A DNA stretch of 64,000 nt from Rhizobiales bacterium 64-17 (GCA_001899285.1 MKWA01000013.1:1-64000); one strand, 5' to 3'; numbered from the stretch's first letter, positions 53,751-63,491 are shown. A program made the numbers and translations. Notes: generated from the sequence alone by a model not told the origin.

Positions 53751-53776
53751 ATCTGATACCAACTATATATTGGACG
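53744..53776 (+). promoter_or_regulatory. shared bipartite promoter/operator motif, copy 2
   Basis: GGTATT (53744-53749), 14 bases, then TATATATTGGACG (53764-53776), 57 bases before the TctC start. The spacing equals that of copy 1; here the first half also makes GGTAT-N7-ATACC, a LysR-like dyad. Confidence 0.62.
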
Positions 53777-53832
53777 TCTCACGGTTGCCGTCGTTAGTTG
53801 GCGCGATAAAAATCAAAATGAAGGGTGGAGAC

Positions 53833-54885
53833 ATGCTCAATCGTCAGAGGCCGGAATTCGCTGCTCGCACCGTGCAGCCGACTAGAAAAGGCCGAATTGG
53901 CGGACGGGTGCTCAACTTTGTTCTTGCCTTGATGACAATGGCGGCCGGCTTGCTCAATGGTGATCTTGCCGCGCGTGCGGATTATCCCGATCGCCCAATC
54001 CGCATCATGGTGCCTTTCCCACCGAGCGGCACGTCCGACATTCTGGCGCGCATTCTCGCCCAGAAACTCCAGGAAAAGTGGGGTAGCTCGGTCGTTGTCG
54101 AGAATCGGCCGGGAGCAGCCGGAAATGTCGGCATGGACATGGTCGCGAAAGCGACGCCCGATGGCTATACGCTGGTGATGACGAACAACGTCGTCGCGAT
54201 CAATGTCAGCCTGTATCCGAAGATTTTCGACATCGAGAAGGATTTTGCGCCGCTCGGTTTGATCGGATCGACGCCGATGGTGCTGGCAGTATCCAAAGAC
54301 ATGCCGGTGCAGTCCCTGGGTGATCTCACAGCGCTTGCCAAGTCAAAGCCGGGGAAGATCAATTATGGTTCGTGCGGGAAGGGGACACCGCAAGAATTGG
54401 CGCTGGATCTCTATCAGACCACGGTCAACGCGGATTTCTTCACCGTGTCCTATCGTGGGTGCGCGCCGGCGGTGAACGATCTGCTGGGTGGACAGGTGCA
54501 AACCGTCGTGACGACCACGGCACAGATGGCACCCCAGATCGCTGCCGGGAATGTGCGCGGTCTGGCTGTCACGAGCAAAAAGCGAAGTGTCCTCGTGCCC
54601 GATGTTCCTACCTTTCGGGAATCCGGGTTGACCGAATACGACCTCGAAATCTGGCTCGGTCTGATGGCGCCTGCGGGTACGCCGGAGCCGATCCTGGCGA
54701 AAATTCATTCCGCCGTGACGAAAATTCTCGAAGAGCCGGCAATGAAAGAAAAGCTGCTGCGTAGCGGCGTCGAGCCTTTGCTGACATCCCGCGCCGAACA
54801 CGCAAAAATCTTGCACGACGACATTCTGAAATACGCAGCACTCATCAAGAAACTTCAGGCGAAAGCGTCTGCTTCCGCGAAATAG
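53833..54885 (+). CDS. TctC/Bug-family solute-binding protein
   Basis: A 350-residue periplasmic binding protein of the tripartite tricarboxylate transporter (Bug) family: DYPDRPIRIMVPFPPSGTSDILAR and VVENRPGAAGNVGMD are diagnostic. The signal lies in about residues 20-50. GGTGGAG precedes the ATG. No TctA or TctB genes are adjacent, which is common for Bug proteins. It may bind gentisate or a related acid. Confidence 0.9.
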   Translation: MLNRQRPEFAARTVQPTRKGRIGGRVLNFVLALMTMAAGLLNGDLAARADYPDRPIRIMVPFPPSGTSDILARILAQKLQEKWGSSVVVENRPGAAGNVGMDMVAKATPDGYTLVMTNNVVAINVSLYPKIFDIEKDFAPLGLIGSTPMVLAVSKDMPVQSLGDLTALAKSKPGKINYGSCGKGTPQELALDLYQTTVNADFFTVSYRGCAPAVNDLLGGQVQTVVTTTAQMAPQIAAGNVRGLAVTSKKRSVLVPDVPTFRESGLTEYDLEIWLGLMAPAGTPEPILAKIHSAVTKILEEPAMKEKLLRSGVEPLLTSRAEHAKILHDDILKYAALIKKLQAKASASAK

Positions 54886-54908
54886 TCCATATTGCAACGG
54901 AGACGGCT

Positions 54909-56081
54909 ATGAACCAGCACGCGACAATCCCGGGACAGGGGCATAACTCCGCCGAGCGCCTCGCCCGTCTGCACGAGACGACATCACGCCTGAACTTGTT
55001 CGAATTCTGGGGCATTGATCCAAACGACGAACATCAGGCGACGAACCGGCTTCGGGCCGATCGAATTCCGGCGATTCCATACATCTGGAAATACAAGGAT
55101 ATGTACCCCGTGTTGCTGGAGGCAGCCGAGGTCATTCCGATGGAAATGTCGGAGCGTCGCTCGATTATCATGGTCAACCCGGCGTTGCGGCCGATCGTGG
55201 CAACCGTGTCGACATTGTTCGCGGCCTATCGCATCAATACGCCGCACGAAATGATGCCGCCACATCGCCATTCGCCAAATGCGATCCGCTTCGGCCTCAC
55301 CGGCGACACCAACTTCACCGGCGTGCACGGCGAAAATATCACCTTTGGTCCGGGCGATCTGGTTCTGACGCCGCATGATACCTGGCACAATCACGGTAAC
55401 GGGCCTGACGAGGCGTCCGTCAATCTCAGCGTTCTTGATATGCCGCTGGTCAATATCCTGAACGCGACTTACTTCGAGTTCGACTATCGCGAGATGGAGA
55501 ACGGAAAGCTCGTCGAAAAGAAGATCCAAAGCGCCAATGTGCCGGACGATTACTCGCAACGCTATTATGGAACCGGCGGACTGACGCCACGATTCATCAA
55601 CCATCATCGGGGCGCGGGAACCAGTTCGCCGATGTTCGTGTATCGCTGGGAGGACACTGATAAGCTTTTACGTCGCGTGCGCGATCACGAAGGGTCGCCT
55701 TACGAAGGTATCCTGGTCGAATATACCAATCCGACCACCGGTGGCCCTGTCTACAAGACGATGACATTCTTCACGCAGCTGCTGCGCCCCGGCGAAAAGC
55801 TCCTGCCGGTGCGGCAGAACGCCAGCCAGATTTGCACGGTTTTCAAGGGGAGCGGTTCTTCGATCATTGGTGGAAAAACCTTCCAATGGGAGCCGTTCGA
55901 TACTTTCTGTATCCCGGGCGGAGACTGGTACGAACATGCGAACACTTCGACTGAGGATGCCATCATTCTGGTGAGCAGCGATGAGCCGACGCTGCGAGCG
56001 CTGGGCTTTTCACTCAAGCACGGCAAGAATCGTGACGGTGAGACTGTCGTTCTCGAAAGCTCGACCCAGCGGGAGGCTTGA
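54909..56081 (+). CDS. gentisate 1,2-dioxygenase-like bicupin
   Basis: A 390-residue ring-cleaving dioxygenase. The N-terminal cupin holds the iron ligands in PPHRHSPNAIRF and TPHDTWHNHG; the C-terminal cupin has lost the first His pair (VRQNASQICTVFKG) but keeps GGDWYEHANTS, as usual for the family. It opens gentisate, 1-hydroxy-2-naphthoate or a substituted salicylate to a pyruvate ester-type product that the FAH-type hydrolase would cleave. Confidence 0.9.
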   Translation: MNQHATIPGQGHNSAERLARLHETTSRLNLFEFWGIDPNDEHQATNRLRADRIPAIPYIWKYKDMYPVLLEAAEVIPMEMSERRSIIMVNPALRPIVATVSTLFAAYRINTPHEMMPPHRHSPNAIRFGLTGDTNFTGVHGENITFGPGDLVLTPHDTWHNHGNGPDEASVNLSVLDMPLVNILNATYFEFDYREMENGKLVEKKIQSANVPDDYSQRYYGTGGLTPRFINHHRGAGTSSPMFVYRWEDTDKLLRRVRDHEGSPYEGILVEYTNPTTGGPVYKTMTFFTQLLRPGEKLLPVRQNASQICTVFKGSGSSIIGGKTFQWEPFDTFCIPGGDWYEHANTSTEDAIILVSSDEPTLRALGFSLKHGKNRDGETVVLESSTQREA

Positions 56082-56085
56082 AGAC

Positions 56086-56781
56086 GTGAGTGAAATTTCC
56101 GTTGCCGCAGCGGACGGCAAGACCTTCCAAGTCTATCTTGCGGGCGACGCACCATCGCGCCGCCCGGCCATCATCCTCTTCAGCCCGATCTTTGGCATTG
56201 ATGCGAATGTGCGGGAGATCGCCGATCGTTGGGCCGATCGTGGGTATCTTGTCGCTGTCCCCGATTATTTCTTTCGGGTTTTACCGGGTATTCTTGATCG
56301 CTCGGAAAGTGGCCGCAAGCAGGCTATGGACCGCTGGAAGCAGCTCGATGTTGGCAAGACAATCGAGGATATGCGTGCGCTGAAGGAAACGTTGCTGTCA
56401 AACCCGCATTGCAATGGAAAGCTGGGATCGCTCGGCTATTGCGCGGGAGGTGAGCTTGCATTTTTAGCGGCAACGCGGCTTGGCGCAGAAGCTGTCGCGG
56501 GTTTTCATGCCACGCGAATCAATCAGCATCTCAGCGAAGCGGAGCGTATCGTCGGTCGTGTAACGTTACATTTCGGCAGTAATGACAATCTTGTTCCACT
56601 GTCGCAGGTCGATGCCATCAAGGCAGCGGTCGGGTCGAATACGAAAGTCGACATCGCTGTATACGATGGCGCGGGACACGGTTTCAGCTTTCAAGGTCAG
56701 CCCTCCTACCACGCGGAAGCGGAGAGCCGTTCGGACGAACGAGCGCAAGCCGTTCTCGGCACGCTCAAGACGGCAGCGTAG
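56086..56781 (+). CDS. dienelactone hydrolase-family protein
   Basis: A 231-residue alpha/beta hydrolase. The nucleophile is Cys in GSLGYCAGGELAFL as in dienelactone hydrolases; Asp in FGSNDNLVP and His in GAGHGFSFQ complete the triad. GTG start with GGGAGG nine bases upstream, five bases after the dioxygenase stop, so part of the same operon. Its substrate here is unknown. Confidence 0.88.
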   Translation: MSEISVAAADGKTFQVYLAGDAPSRRPAIILFSPIFGIDANVREIADRWADRGYLVAVPDYFFRVLPGILDRSESGRKQAMDRWKQLDVGKTIEDMRALKETLLSNPHCNGKLGSLGYCAGGELAFLAATRLGAEAVAGFHATRINQHLSEAERIVGRVTLHFGSNDNLVPLSQVDAIKAAVGSNTKVDIAVYDGAGHGFSFQGQPSYHAEAESRSDERAQAVLGTLKTAA

Positions 56782-56792
56782 CTGGTTGCCCT

Positions 56793-57452
56793 ATGTCGGC
56801 GCTCCATCACTATATCCATTCCTTCGTGCCGGCTTCTGGCGCGAAGGAGGGGACGCCTCCCTTGCTGTTGCTTCCGCGCACGGGCGGCACCGAGGCAACC
56901 ATGATCGATATGGGTCGCCGTCTGCTGCCAGGCGCGGCTCTCCTATCATTGCGCGGAAACGTTCTCGAAGACGGGAAGCCCCGCTTTTTCGCACGGGTTG
57001 CGCGAGGAGAATTCGATATCGAGGACTTTCGGACGCGAACAATGCAACTGGCGGCGTTCGTCGGCGCCGCCATGCAAGCCTATGATATTCCCGCGCCTAT
57101 TGCGGTCGGTCATTCCAATGGCGCGAACATTGCCTGGTCGCTGATCATGTATAACAGCGCCGTTTTGGCGGGCGCCATTCTCTATCGGCCGTTGATGCCG
57201 ATTGATCCGGGCTGGAAAGGGCGTGCTGATGGCTTGCCAGTCCTGATCTCCGCCGGAAATGCCGATATCATCGCGCCTGTCGCAAAAGCGGAAGAACTTG
57301 CCGCGTTTCTTGCGGATCGTGGCGCCGATGTGACTCTTAACGTGGCGACAGCACAGCACGATCTGGTGGCTGAAGACCATGATCTGGCGCGGACTTGGCT
57401 TGCTTGCAAACTATTCTATCGAGGCAATCTCACCGGCCGGCGCGCGTTCTAA
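56793..57452 (+). CDS. phospholipase/carboxylesterase-like alpha/beta hydrolase
   Basis: A 219-residue hydrolase with nucleophile Ser in VGHSNGANIAWSL, Asp in SAGNADIIAP and His in TAQHDLVAEDHD. The pattern fits the MhqD/YfhH-like phospholipase/carboxylesterase family, often found with ring-cleavage genes. It follows the dienelactone hydrolase gene by 11 bases. Confidence 0.85.
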   Translation: MSALHHYIHSFVPASGAKEGTPPLLLLPRTGGTEATMIDMGRRLLPGAALLSLRGNVLEDGKPRFFARVARGEFDIEDFRTRTMQLAAFVGAAMQAYDIPAPIAVGHSNGANIAWSLIMYNSAVLAGAILYRPLMPIDPGWKGRADGLPVLISAGNADIIAPVAKAEELAAFLADRGADVTLNVATAQHDLVAEDHDLARTWLACKLFYRGNLTGRRAF

Positions 57453-57573
57453 AGCGATCATCATTTTATTTGACGAGGCGATGGCTCTCGTGCGCGCCGG
57501 ATGTTCAGGCGATGCCATGGCCGGCTAACCACGCAGTGCGCCGCCTGCATGATTCAGATACCCAGATAGGAAA

Positions 57574-58353
57574 TCAGAACGACAGGGTGAGGGGTGAAAA
57601 CCCCTGGATCTCGACCAAAAACGTGCTGTCTTTTGTTACCGTGACCATCGGTCCAAGCGCTCCCGACAGAACCAGATCGCCGGCCTGCAACGGACGTTCA
57701 ACGGTGATCATTTTGCGCGCGAGCCATTGTAGAGCGTAAAGCGGATGATCAAGGCATGCGACACCGGCGCCAACGGAGAGAACGCCGGACGCAGTGTTGC
57801 TGATGACCATCCCGCACAGGCGTAGATCGAGTTGATCCAGAGCCTTGGGGTCGTGACCAAGCACATATCCGGCGGCCGAGGCATTGTCGGCAATGGTATC
57901 AACGATCTGAATGTCCCAGTTTGCAATGGCGCTATCAACGATCTCAATCGCGGGAAGCGCATAGGCCACCGACCGAATCAGATCGGTGATGCTCGCATCG
58001 GGATCGGTAATCTCGCGTTCGAGGATGAAAGCAATTTCACCCTCGATCCGTGGCTGAATCAGCGTATCTGCCGGAATCTTTGTGCCGCTCCTGTATTCGG
58101 TATCGCGCCACAACATGCCGAAATCAGGTTCGTCGACACCCATCTGCCTCTGTACGGATTTGGCGGTCAGGCCGATTTTACGGCCGGAGAGTACACGTCC
58201 GTTCTTTAGATGACGGAGGGTGTTGATGTTCTGCACCGCATAGGCATCGGTTGCCGAGCGTATATCGAACGTCTCGCGAATGGGCTTGATCGGACACCGC
58301 TGATCCCGGGCGTTGAAAATAGCGTCGGCTGCGGCTTCGATAGTTGTCGGCAT
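57574..58353 (-). CDS. mhpD: 2-keto-4-pentenoate hydratase
   Basis: A 259-residue hydratase that adds water to 2-hydroxypenta-2,4-dienoate. Motifs: SGRKIGLTAKSVQRQMGVDEPDFG and RIEGEIAFILER with AIEIVDSAIANW (metal-binding Glu residues). ATG start with AAGGA eight bases upstream. It diverges from the ABC binding-protein gene and forms the lower half of the mhp pathway. Confidence 0.9.
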   Translation of the reverse strand: MPTTIEAAADAIFNARDQRCPIKPIRETFDIRSATDAYAVQNINTLRHLKNGRVLSGRKIGLTAKSVQRQMGVDEPDFGMLWRDTEYRSGTKIPADTLIQPRIEGEIAFILEREITDPDASITDLIRSVAYALPAIEIVDSAIANWDIQIVDTIADNASAAGYVLGHDPKALDQLDLRLCGMVISNTASGVLSVGAGVACLDHPLYALQWLARKMITVERPLQAGDLVLSGALGPMVTVTKDSTFLVEIQGFSPLTLSF

Positions 58354-58546
58354 GCGCGCTGTCCTTTGCATGGATTGGCGCGACGAAATCTCGATTTCTG
58401 ATGCCGGTTCAAGCCCGGACACGAAGGCTGTGCACGGTGCGTACACTCCGGACAAGGCTGTCGACCGGCGTCAACCTTTGTCAAATGATTGCGCTGAGGA
58501 GCGCCAGAACGAGCGTCTCCCGTTCAAAAAGCATCAGGGGGAAGTC

Positions 58547-59758
58547 GTGATCAGGTTGACTAAACTTGCTCTTGCATTGTTGCTGACGATCGGTGGATCG
58601 GGCCTCGCTGTGGCGCAAAACGCCGGTGTGAAGCTCGGGGTGCTGACAGACATGACTGGCCCGGCATCGACGAACACCGGGCTCGGCTCTGTTACCGCCG
58701 CAAAAATGGCGGTTGAGGATTTTGGCGGCTCTGTTCTCGGAAAGCCGATCGAGGTGGTGCAGGGCGACTTCCTGATGAAGGTCGATACGGGGACGTTGCT
58801 GGCACGCCGTTGGCTCGACCAGGACAATGTCGACGCTATAGTCGATGTGCCGTCGTCGCCGTTGGCGCTCGCGATCCAGGATATCGTCAAGCAGAAGAAA
58901 CGGATTTTTCTGATCAGCGGCGGTACGTCATCCGACCTGACCGGGAAAGCCTGCACGCCCTATACCGTCCATTGGCACATCGATTCCTACGCCATGGGCA
59001 ACGTGGTCGGTCAGGAAACTGTGCGCCGAGGTGGCGACAAGTGGTTCTTCCTCACGACCGACACTGCGTTCGGTCACTCGCTGGAGCGCGATACGGCCTC
59101 TGCGGTCGAGCGTGCCGGCGGCAAGGTTCTGGGCAGCATTCGCTTTCCGATCAACAGTCAGGATTTTTCATCGCAGTTGCTGCGTGCATCGTCGTCGGGT
59201 GCCAACGTGATTGCGCTGGTCAGCACGTCGACCGATACGTCGAATGCGCTGAAACAGGCCCAGGAGTTCGGCCTGACCGCACCGGGGAAAAATATCCGGT
59301 TCGTGGCGCCGCTCGGCAATATCCATGACTTTCGTGGTGCGGGCCTCAGCGGCAGCAAAGGCATTATCACCGTTGATGGCTTCTATTGGGATCAGAACGA
59401 TCAGACGCGGCAGTGGTCAAAAAAGTTTTTTGACCGCATGAAAGTGATGCCATCCGCGGTGCATGCGGCAACATATTCGGCCGTGCTGCATTATCTCCGT
59501 GCGGTGAAAAAGGCGGGGACCAAGGATGCCGACGCCGTCATCAAGGTGATGAAGTCGACTGCTGTTGACGACTTCTTTGCGCCGGGCGGGACGGTCCGCA
59601 GCGACGGGCGGCTGATTAGTAATCGGCTGCTGCTGCAGGTCAAATCGCCGCAAGAATCAAAGGGCGACTGGGATATCTACAAAATCATCCGCGAAATCCC
59701 AGGGAATGAGATTTTCCGCCCGCTCAAAGATGGCGGTTGCCCGTTTGTGTCGAATTGA
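58547..59758 (+). CDS. branched-chain-type ABC substrate-binding protein
   Basis: A 403-residue periplasmic binding protein (LivK/HmgE type) with signal TKLALALLLTIGGSGLAVAQ and start of the fold VKLGVLTDMTGPASTNTG. GTG start with GGGGGAA upstream. Such proteins often take up phenylpropanoids or benzoates; permease and ATPase genes are not in the window. Confidence 0.9.
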   Translation: MIRLTKLALALLLTIGGSGLAVAQNAGVKLGVLTDMTGPASTNTGLGSVTAAKMAVEDFGGSVLGKPIEVVQGDFLMKVDTGTLLARRWLDQDNVDAIVDVPSSPLALAIQDIVKQKKRIFLISGGTSSDLTGKACTPYTVHWHIDSYAMGNVVGQETVRRGGDKWFFLTTDTAFGHSLERDTASAVERAGGKVLGSIRFPINSQDFSSQLLRASSSGANVIALVSTSTDTSNALKQAQEFGLTAPGKNIRFVAPLGNIHDFRGAGLSGSKGIITVDGFYWDQNDQTRQWSKKFFDRMKVMPSAVHAATYSAVLHYLRAVKKAGTKDADAVIKVMKSTAVDDFFAPGGTVRSDGRLISNRLLLQVKSPQESKGDWDIYKIIREIPGNEIFRPLKDGGCPFVSN

Positions 59759-59791
59759 TGCGGATTGCCTGATTTCGGCTGTCGAACGAAA

Positions 59792-59836
59792 GGCGCTGTC
59801 TGCTGCGAGATAAACCACTCGGCCGCAGACAGTGCC
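59792..59836. repeat. 12-base inverted repeat upstream of the iclR gene
   Basis: GGCGCTGTCTGC (59792-59803) pairs with GCAGACAGTGCC (59825-59836), 11 of 12 bases, loop 21. It may be a weak terminator for the binding-protein gene or an autoregulatory operator. Confidence 0.5.
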
Positions 59837-59861
59837 GCTCAGGCCGGCTATCCTTGCACCG

Positions 59862-60656
59862 ATGGCAAAGCGATCGCGATATCGGCACGTCCGCGCCCTG
59901 TCTCGGGGGTTGAACGTTCTCGCCGAACTCAACCGTGTCGGTCGCGCGCGGCCGGGCGAGATCGCGGCCGAGGTCGGGATCGACCGGACGACGGTCTATC
60001 GTCTGCTCGATACGCTTGAGCACGAAGGCTATGTCACGCGCGCGTCGGACGAATATTACAGTCTCACCTTCGGTGTGCGCCGTTTGAGTGAAGGCTATAC
60101 GGCGCTCGATCAGGTGACGCGTGTTGTCGCCCAGGAGCTGGGCCGGCTGTTGCCGAAAGTGCTGTGGCCGACCGATTTTGCCACGTTTGAGCAGGGAACG
60201 ATGGTGATCCGGGAAACGACACACAAGTTCAGTCATTTCTCCGTGCATCGCTCAATGATAGGTCAAAGCCGTCCCGTGCTCCGTTCGGCAATGGGTCGCG
60301 CGGTTCTCGCCGGTGCGTCGGAGGCGGAGCGCGATGTCATGCTGAGCATCATCGCAAAGTCGGGTTATCCGGACGCGGCGGAAGCACAGGACGCGCGCTA
60401 CGTCCGGTCATTGCTGAAGGAGACGCGTGACCGGGGTTACGCATCGGCGGTCGGGTTGATCGAGTCGCACATCGGCGCGATTGCCATTCCGATCCGCTCG
60501 CCGCAGGGCGTAGCTGGCTCCATCAATCTTGTGTTCTTCAAGAGTGCCATGACGCCGGCTGAAGCAGCGAAGCGTTATCTCGCTTCCATGCGGGAGAGCG
60601 TGAGCGCCATTGAAGCGGAATTATCCCGGCTGGCTGTTGCCAAGCCGCTGTATTGA
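59862..60656 (+). CDS. IclR-family transcriptional regulator (MhpR-like)
   Basis: A 264-residue regulator with an N-terminal winged helix (ALSRGLNVLAELN, VGIDRTTVYRLLDTLEHEGYV) and a C-terminal GAF-like ligand domain. The long form starting at a GTG 30 bases upstream would begin inside the inverted repeat, so the ATG is preferred. Like MhpR of E. coli it sits among the mhp genes and probably activates them. Its TGA overlaps an open frame leading to the next gene. Confidence 0.88.
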   Translation: MAKRSRYRHVRALSRGLNVLAELNRVGRARPGEIAAEVGIDRTTVYRLLDTLEHEGYVTRASDEYYSLTFGVRRLSEGYTALDQVTRVVAQELGRLLPKVLWPTDFATFEQGTMVIRETTHKFSHFSVHRSMIGQSRPVLRSAMGRAVLAGASEAERDVMLSIIAKSGYPDAAEAQDARYVRSLLKETRDRGYASAVGLIESHIGAIAIPIRSPQGVAGSINLVFFKSAMTPAEAAKRYLASMRESVSAIEAELSRLAVAKPLY

Positions 60657-60745
60657 AGCGGCACGTGCGCGCAGTGCACAGCAACAAGTCATGCGTTGCT
60701 GGCGTCTCCTGTGGCCCTTCAAATCCAGGCACAGGAGATTTCACC

Positions 60746-61606
60746 GTGACGTATTCCAGCATGTGGATCGATTTGCTCGGCGTGCCGTTTGCCCAGCGCT
60801 GGGTTGATGCCGGCGGTATCCGCACACGCTACCTGGAGACAGGATCGGCCTCGCAACCGGCGCTGATTTTCCTGCACGGGACCGGCGGCCATGCGGAAGC
60901 CTATTGCCGGAACATTGGACCGCACGGGCGGCACTTTCATACTTTTTCCGTGGATATGATCGGTCATGGCTTTACCGATAAGCCGGACATTCCGCTGGAA
61001 ATTCCGCGCTATGTCGATCACCTCGTCCGCTTCATGGACGCGATGAAGATTGATCGCGCGCACGTATCCGGGGAATCGCTCGGCGGTTGGGTCGCTGCGC
61101 GATTTGCGTTGATGCACCCAGATCGGCTGGACCGACTGGTGCTGAACACCACGGGAGGGTCTGTCGCTCGTCCTGAAGTCATGGCTCGCATCAAGGAATT
61201 GTCTCAGCGGGCGGCTGATAACCCGACCTGGGATTTCATCAAGTCGCGTCTCGAATGGCTGATGGCCGATCCGGCGCGCGTGACCGAGGATCTGATCGCG
61301 ACCCGCCAGGCGGTCTATTCATCGGACGGATTTAACGTGGCCATGCGCAATGCGCTGGTGCTCCAGGAGATGGATATCCGTAAGCGTAATCTGTTGTCCG
61401 ATGATGACTGGCGCCGCATTGTCGCGCCGACGTTCGTGCTCTGGACGACGCATGATCCGACCAATCCGGTTGCCGAGGGGCAGCGCATTGCTGATTTGAT
61501 TCCGGGCAGCAAGTTCGTGGTGATGGAGCATTGTGGCCACTGGCCGCAATTCGAAGATGCCAAGACTTTCAATGCGCTACATATCGACTTTTTGCAGGGA
61601 CGCTAG
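60746..61606 (+). CDS. mhpC: 2-hydroxy-6-ketonona-2,4-dienedioate-type C-C hydrolase
   Basis: A 286-residue alpha/beta hydrolase: oxyanion region FLHGTGGHAEAY, nucleophile Ser in VSGESLGGWVA, Asp in WTTHDPTNP and His in EHCGHWPQFE. It cuts the meta-cleavage product made by MhpB. GTG start with CAGGAG ten bases upstream; the earlier open codons are not family-like. It converges on mhpA. Confidence 0.85.
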   Translation: MTYSSMWIDLLGVPFAQRWVDAGGIRTRYLETGSASQPALIFLHGTGGHAEAYCRNIGPHGRHFHTFSVDMIGHGFTDKPDIPLEIPRYVDHLVRFMDAMKIDRAHVSGESLGGWVAARFALMHPDRLDRLVLNTTGGSVARPEVMARIKELSQRAADNPTWDFIKSRLEWLMADPARVTEDLIATRQAVYSSDGFNVAMRNALVLQEMDIRKRNLLSDDDWRRIVAPTFVLWTTHDPTNPVAEGQRIADLIPGSKFVVMEHCGHWPQFEDAKTFNALHIDFLQGR

Positions 61607-61635
61607 CTGCCGGGTATCTCTCAGGCCCCGTGACG

Positions 61636-63309
61636 CTACCGACCTTGGATGCTTGCCCCCATCGCCGTTTGCAGCGAGGCAGTGATCTCGTCGATCGCTT
61701 GCGGTGTCGACGCAGCTGCGGCAACGAAGCGATCAGGACGCAGAACGATCAATGACGTTCTATGATCCCCGAACCATTGTTTAATCGCGCCGGTGTCGCC
61801 CAGAATGAGTAGATCATCGGACTTCACGGTCTGTTCGGCTGACAGTTGAACGGCCGGCAAGACGGCGACAAACCGCGCCCCGATGTTTTGCCAGAATGCG
61901 CGGACAGTGTCGCTCATATGGAGGCGAGGATCGGTCGCCCAGGCGACGATGGCAAACCAGGGCCCGATCGCGTCGTCGAATTTCCGGATTTCGCGTCTGT
62001 CCAGAGCAACGTCCGGCTGAATGAAAAGACGGCCGACTGGCGAAGGGGCCGTGCCACGCGACGTCGCCAGTGGTACCACCACGCCACGCGTGTAGCGCGG
62101 CATCGGCTTGAACCGCATCTGCAGGATGTAGTTCTTCACTGGTGGGATCGCATTGAGCAACAAGGTCAGGCCGTCGCGAAGCATCGCCAGCCAGCGTTGC
62201 GTCGGTGAAAAAATCTTTCCGGCCGTCACGGAGATTGAAATCATCGCCGCGGCGTGATCCCGGCGCTCGAGATCGTAGCTGTCCAGAAGTGTGTCGGATG
62301 TCATGCCTTTGACGACCATCGCCAGCTTCCAGGCGATGTTTGTCGCATCCCGAATGCCGCTGTTGTAGCCCTGGCCCTGCCATACCGGCATCAGATGTGC
62401 GGCGTCGCCGGCGAGAAGCACGCGCCCTTGCCGAAAACGCTCCGCCAGACGCGCGTGATGGGTATAAACGCGGCTGCGGATGATGTCGGCTTTCTCCGGA
62501 TGCGGCATGACGATCTGCAGCAGATTTTGGATCCCGTCGCGTGAGCAGAGCTGCTCTTCTGTTTCCTCGCCGAACACCATGAATTCGACGCGGCGGATTC
62601 CGTGTGGCAGCGCAATCGACACATAAGGTCGGGTGGGAATGCAATAGAGATAAGCATCGGGGATACCGATCGGGTCGTTGCGAATGTCGACCACGACCCA
62701 GCGGGTCGATTCCGTTTTTCCAGAGAAGGGAATATTGAGGATCTTGCGGACGGTGCTTTTGCCACCGTCTGCCCCGACGACGAAGCTGGCGTGAACTTCT
62801 TCGGTCGCTCCGGCACCATCTTGGATCCGCAACGACACGCCGTCGCCGATTTCGGTCAGTTCGGACAGTGACCGACCGAACAGCACATGAACATCTTGAT
62901 AGCGTGACAACCCCTTCAGCAATTCGAGATCGACCAGGGGCTGGATAAAGGCGTTCCGTCGCGGCCAGCCGAATTCACGTGTTCGTGGCTCGACGGAGGC
63001 AAAGCATCGGCCGCGAGCCGTCAGGAAACGGACCCACTGATCGGGTGTTGTGTGCGGGCGAACATTGTCGGCGAGGCCGATGGCCTGGAACGCGCGCAGG
63101 CATTCGTCATCCATGCCTACGCCGCGCGGATAATCAATCAACTCGGCGCCGCGCTCGATGACGAGAACGGAAACGCCATACATCCCGAGAAAGTTGGCGA
63201 TGGTCAAGCCGACCGGCCCGGCACCGATCACCGCAACGTCGACGCGCCTGGGCATCGCTGGCTGTGTGGGATCGTTGGGGGAGGCAGATTCCGAATTCAC
63301 GGGTGGCAC
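61636..63309 (-). CDS. mhpA: 3-(3-hydroxyphenyl)propionate hydroxylase
   Basis: A 557-residue FAD monooxygenase that hydroxylates 3-(3-hydroxyphenyl)propionate (or the cinnamate) at position 2. FAD motif VAVIGAGPVGLTIANFLGMYG, DG motif FVVGADGGKSTVRK, and GDAAHLMPVWQGQGYNSGIRDATN are all present. GTG at 63309 is used; an ATG at 63255 giving MPRRVDVAVIG is an alternative. It diverges from mhpB. Confidence 0.9.
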   Translation of the reverse strand: MPPVNSESASPNDPTQPAMPRRVDVAVIGAGPVGLTIANFLGMYGVSVLVIERGAELIDYPRGVGMDDECLRAFQAIGLADNVRPHTTPDQWVRFLTARGRCFASVEPRTREFGWPRRNAFIQPLVDLELLKGLSRYQDVHVLFGRSLSELTEIGDGVSLRIQDGAGATEEVHASFVVGADGGKSTVRKILNIPFSGKTESTRWVVVDIRNDPIGIPDAYLYCIPTRPYVSIALPHGIRRVEFMVFGEETEEQLCSRDGIQNLLQIVMPHPEKADIIRSRVYTHHARLAERFRQGRVLLAGDAAHLMPVWQGQGYNSGIRDATNIAWKLAMVVKGMTSDTLLDSYDLERRDHAAAMISISVTAGKIFSPTQRWLAMLRDGLTLLLNAIPPVKNYILQMRFKPMPRYTRGVVVPLATSRGTAPSPVGRLFIQPDVALDRREIRKFDDAIGPWFAIVAWATDPRLHMSDTVRAFWQNIGARFVAVLPAVQLSAEQTVKSDDLLILGDTGAIKQWFGDHRTSLIVLRPDRFVAAAASTPQAIDEITASLQTAMGASIQGR

Positions 63310-63428
63310 GTTGTCAGCTCATGCAGGGGGCGAGAACGTCCGCGAGGGTGCACCGTATACGCCGGCAGGCCCTAGCCGCTTCTGGTCGGTGTTCACGAGA
63401 TGCACACCGCGGCGGGCCGGCTTGCGCG

Positions 63429-63453
63429 GTGAGTGATGCTGGCATCCACTCAC
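63429..63453. promoter_or_regulatory. inverted repeat in the mhpA/mhpB divergent region
   Basis: GTGAGTG (63429-63435) and CACTCAC (63447-63453) form a perfect 7-bp dyad with 11 bases between, midway between the two divergent genes, a suitable place for the IclR-type regulator. Confidence 0.45.
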
Positions 63454-63491
63454 GGCATCCGGACAACTCCCGCCACGCAGGATGATGACCC

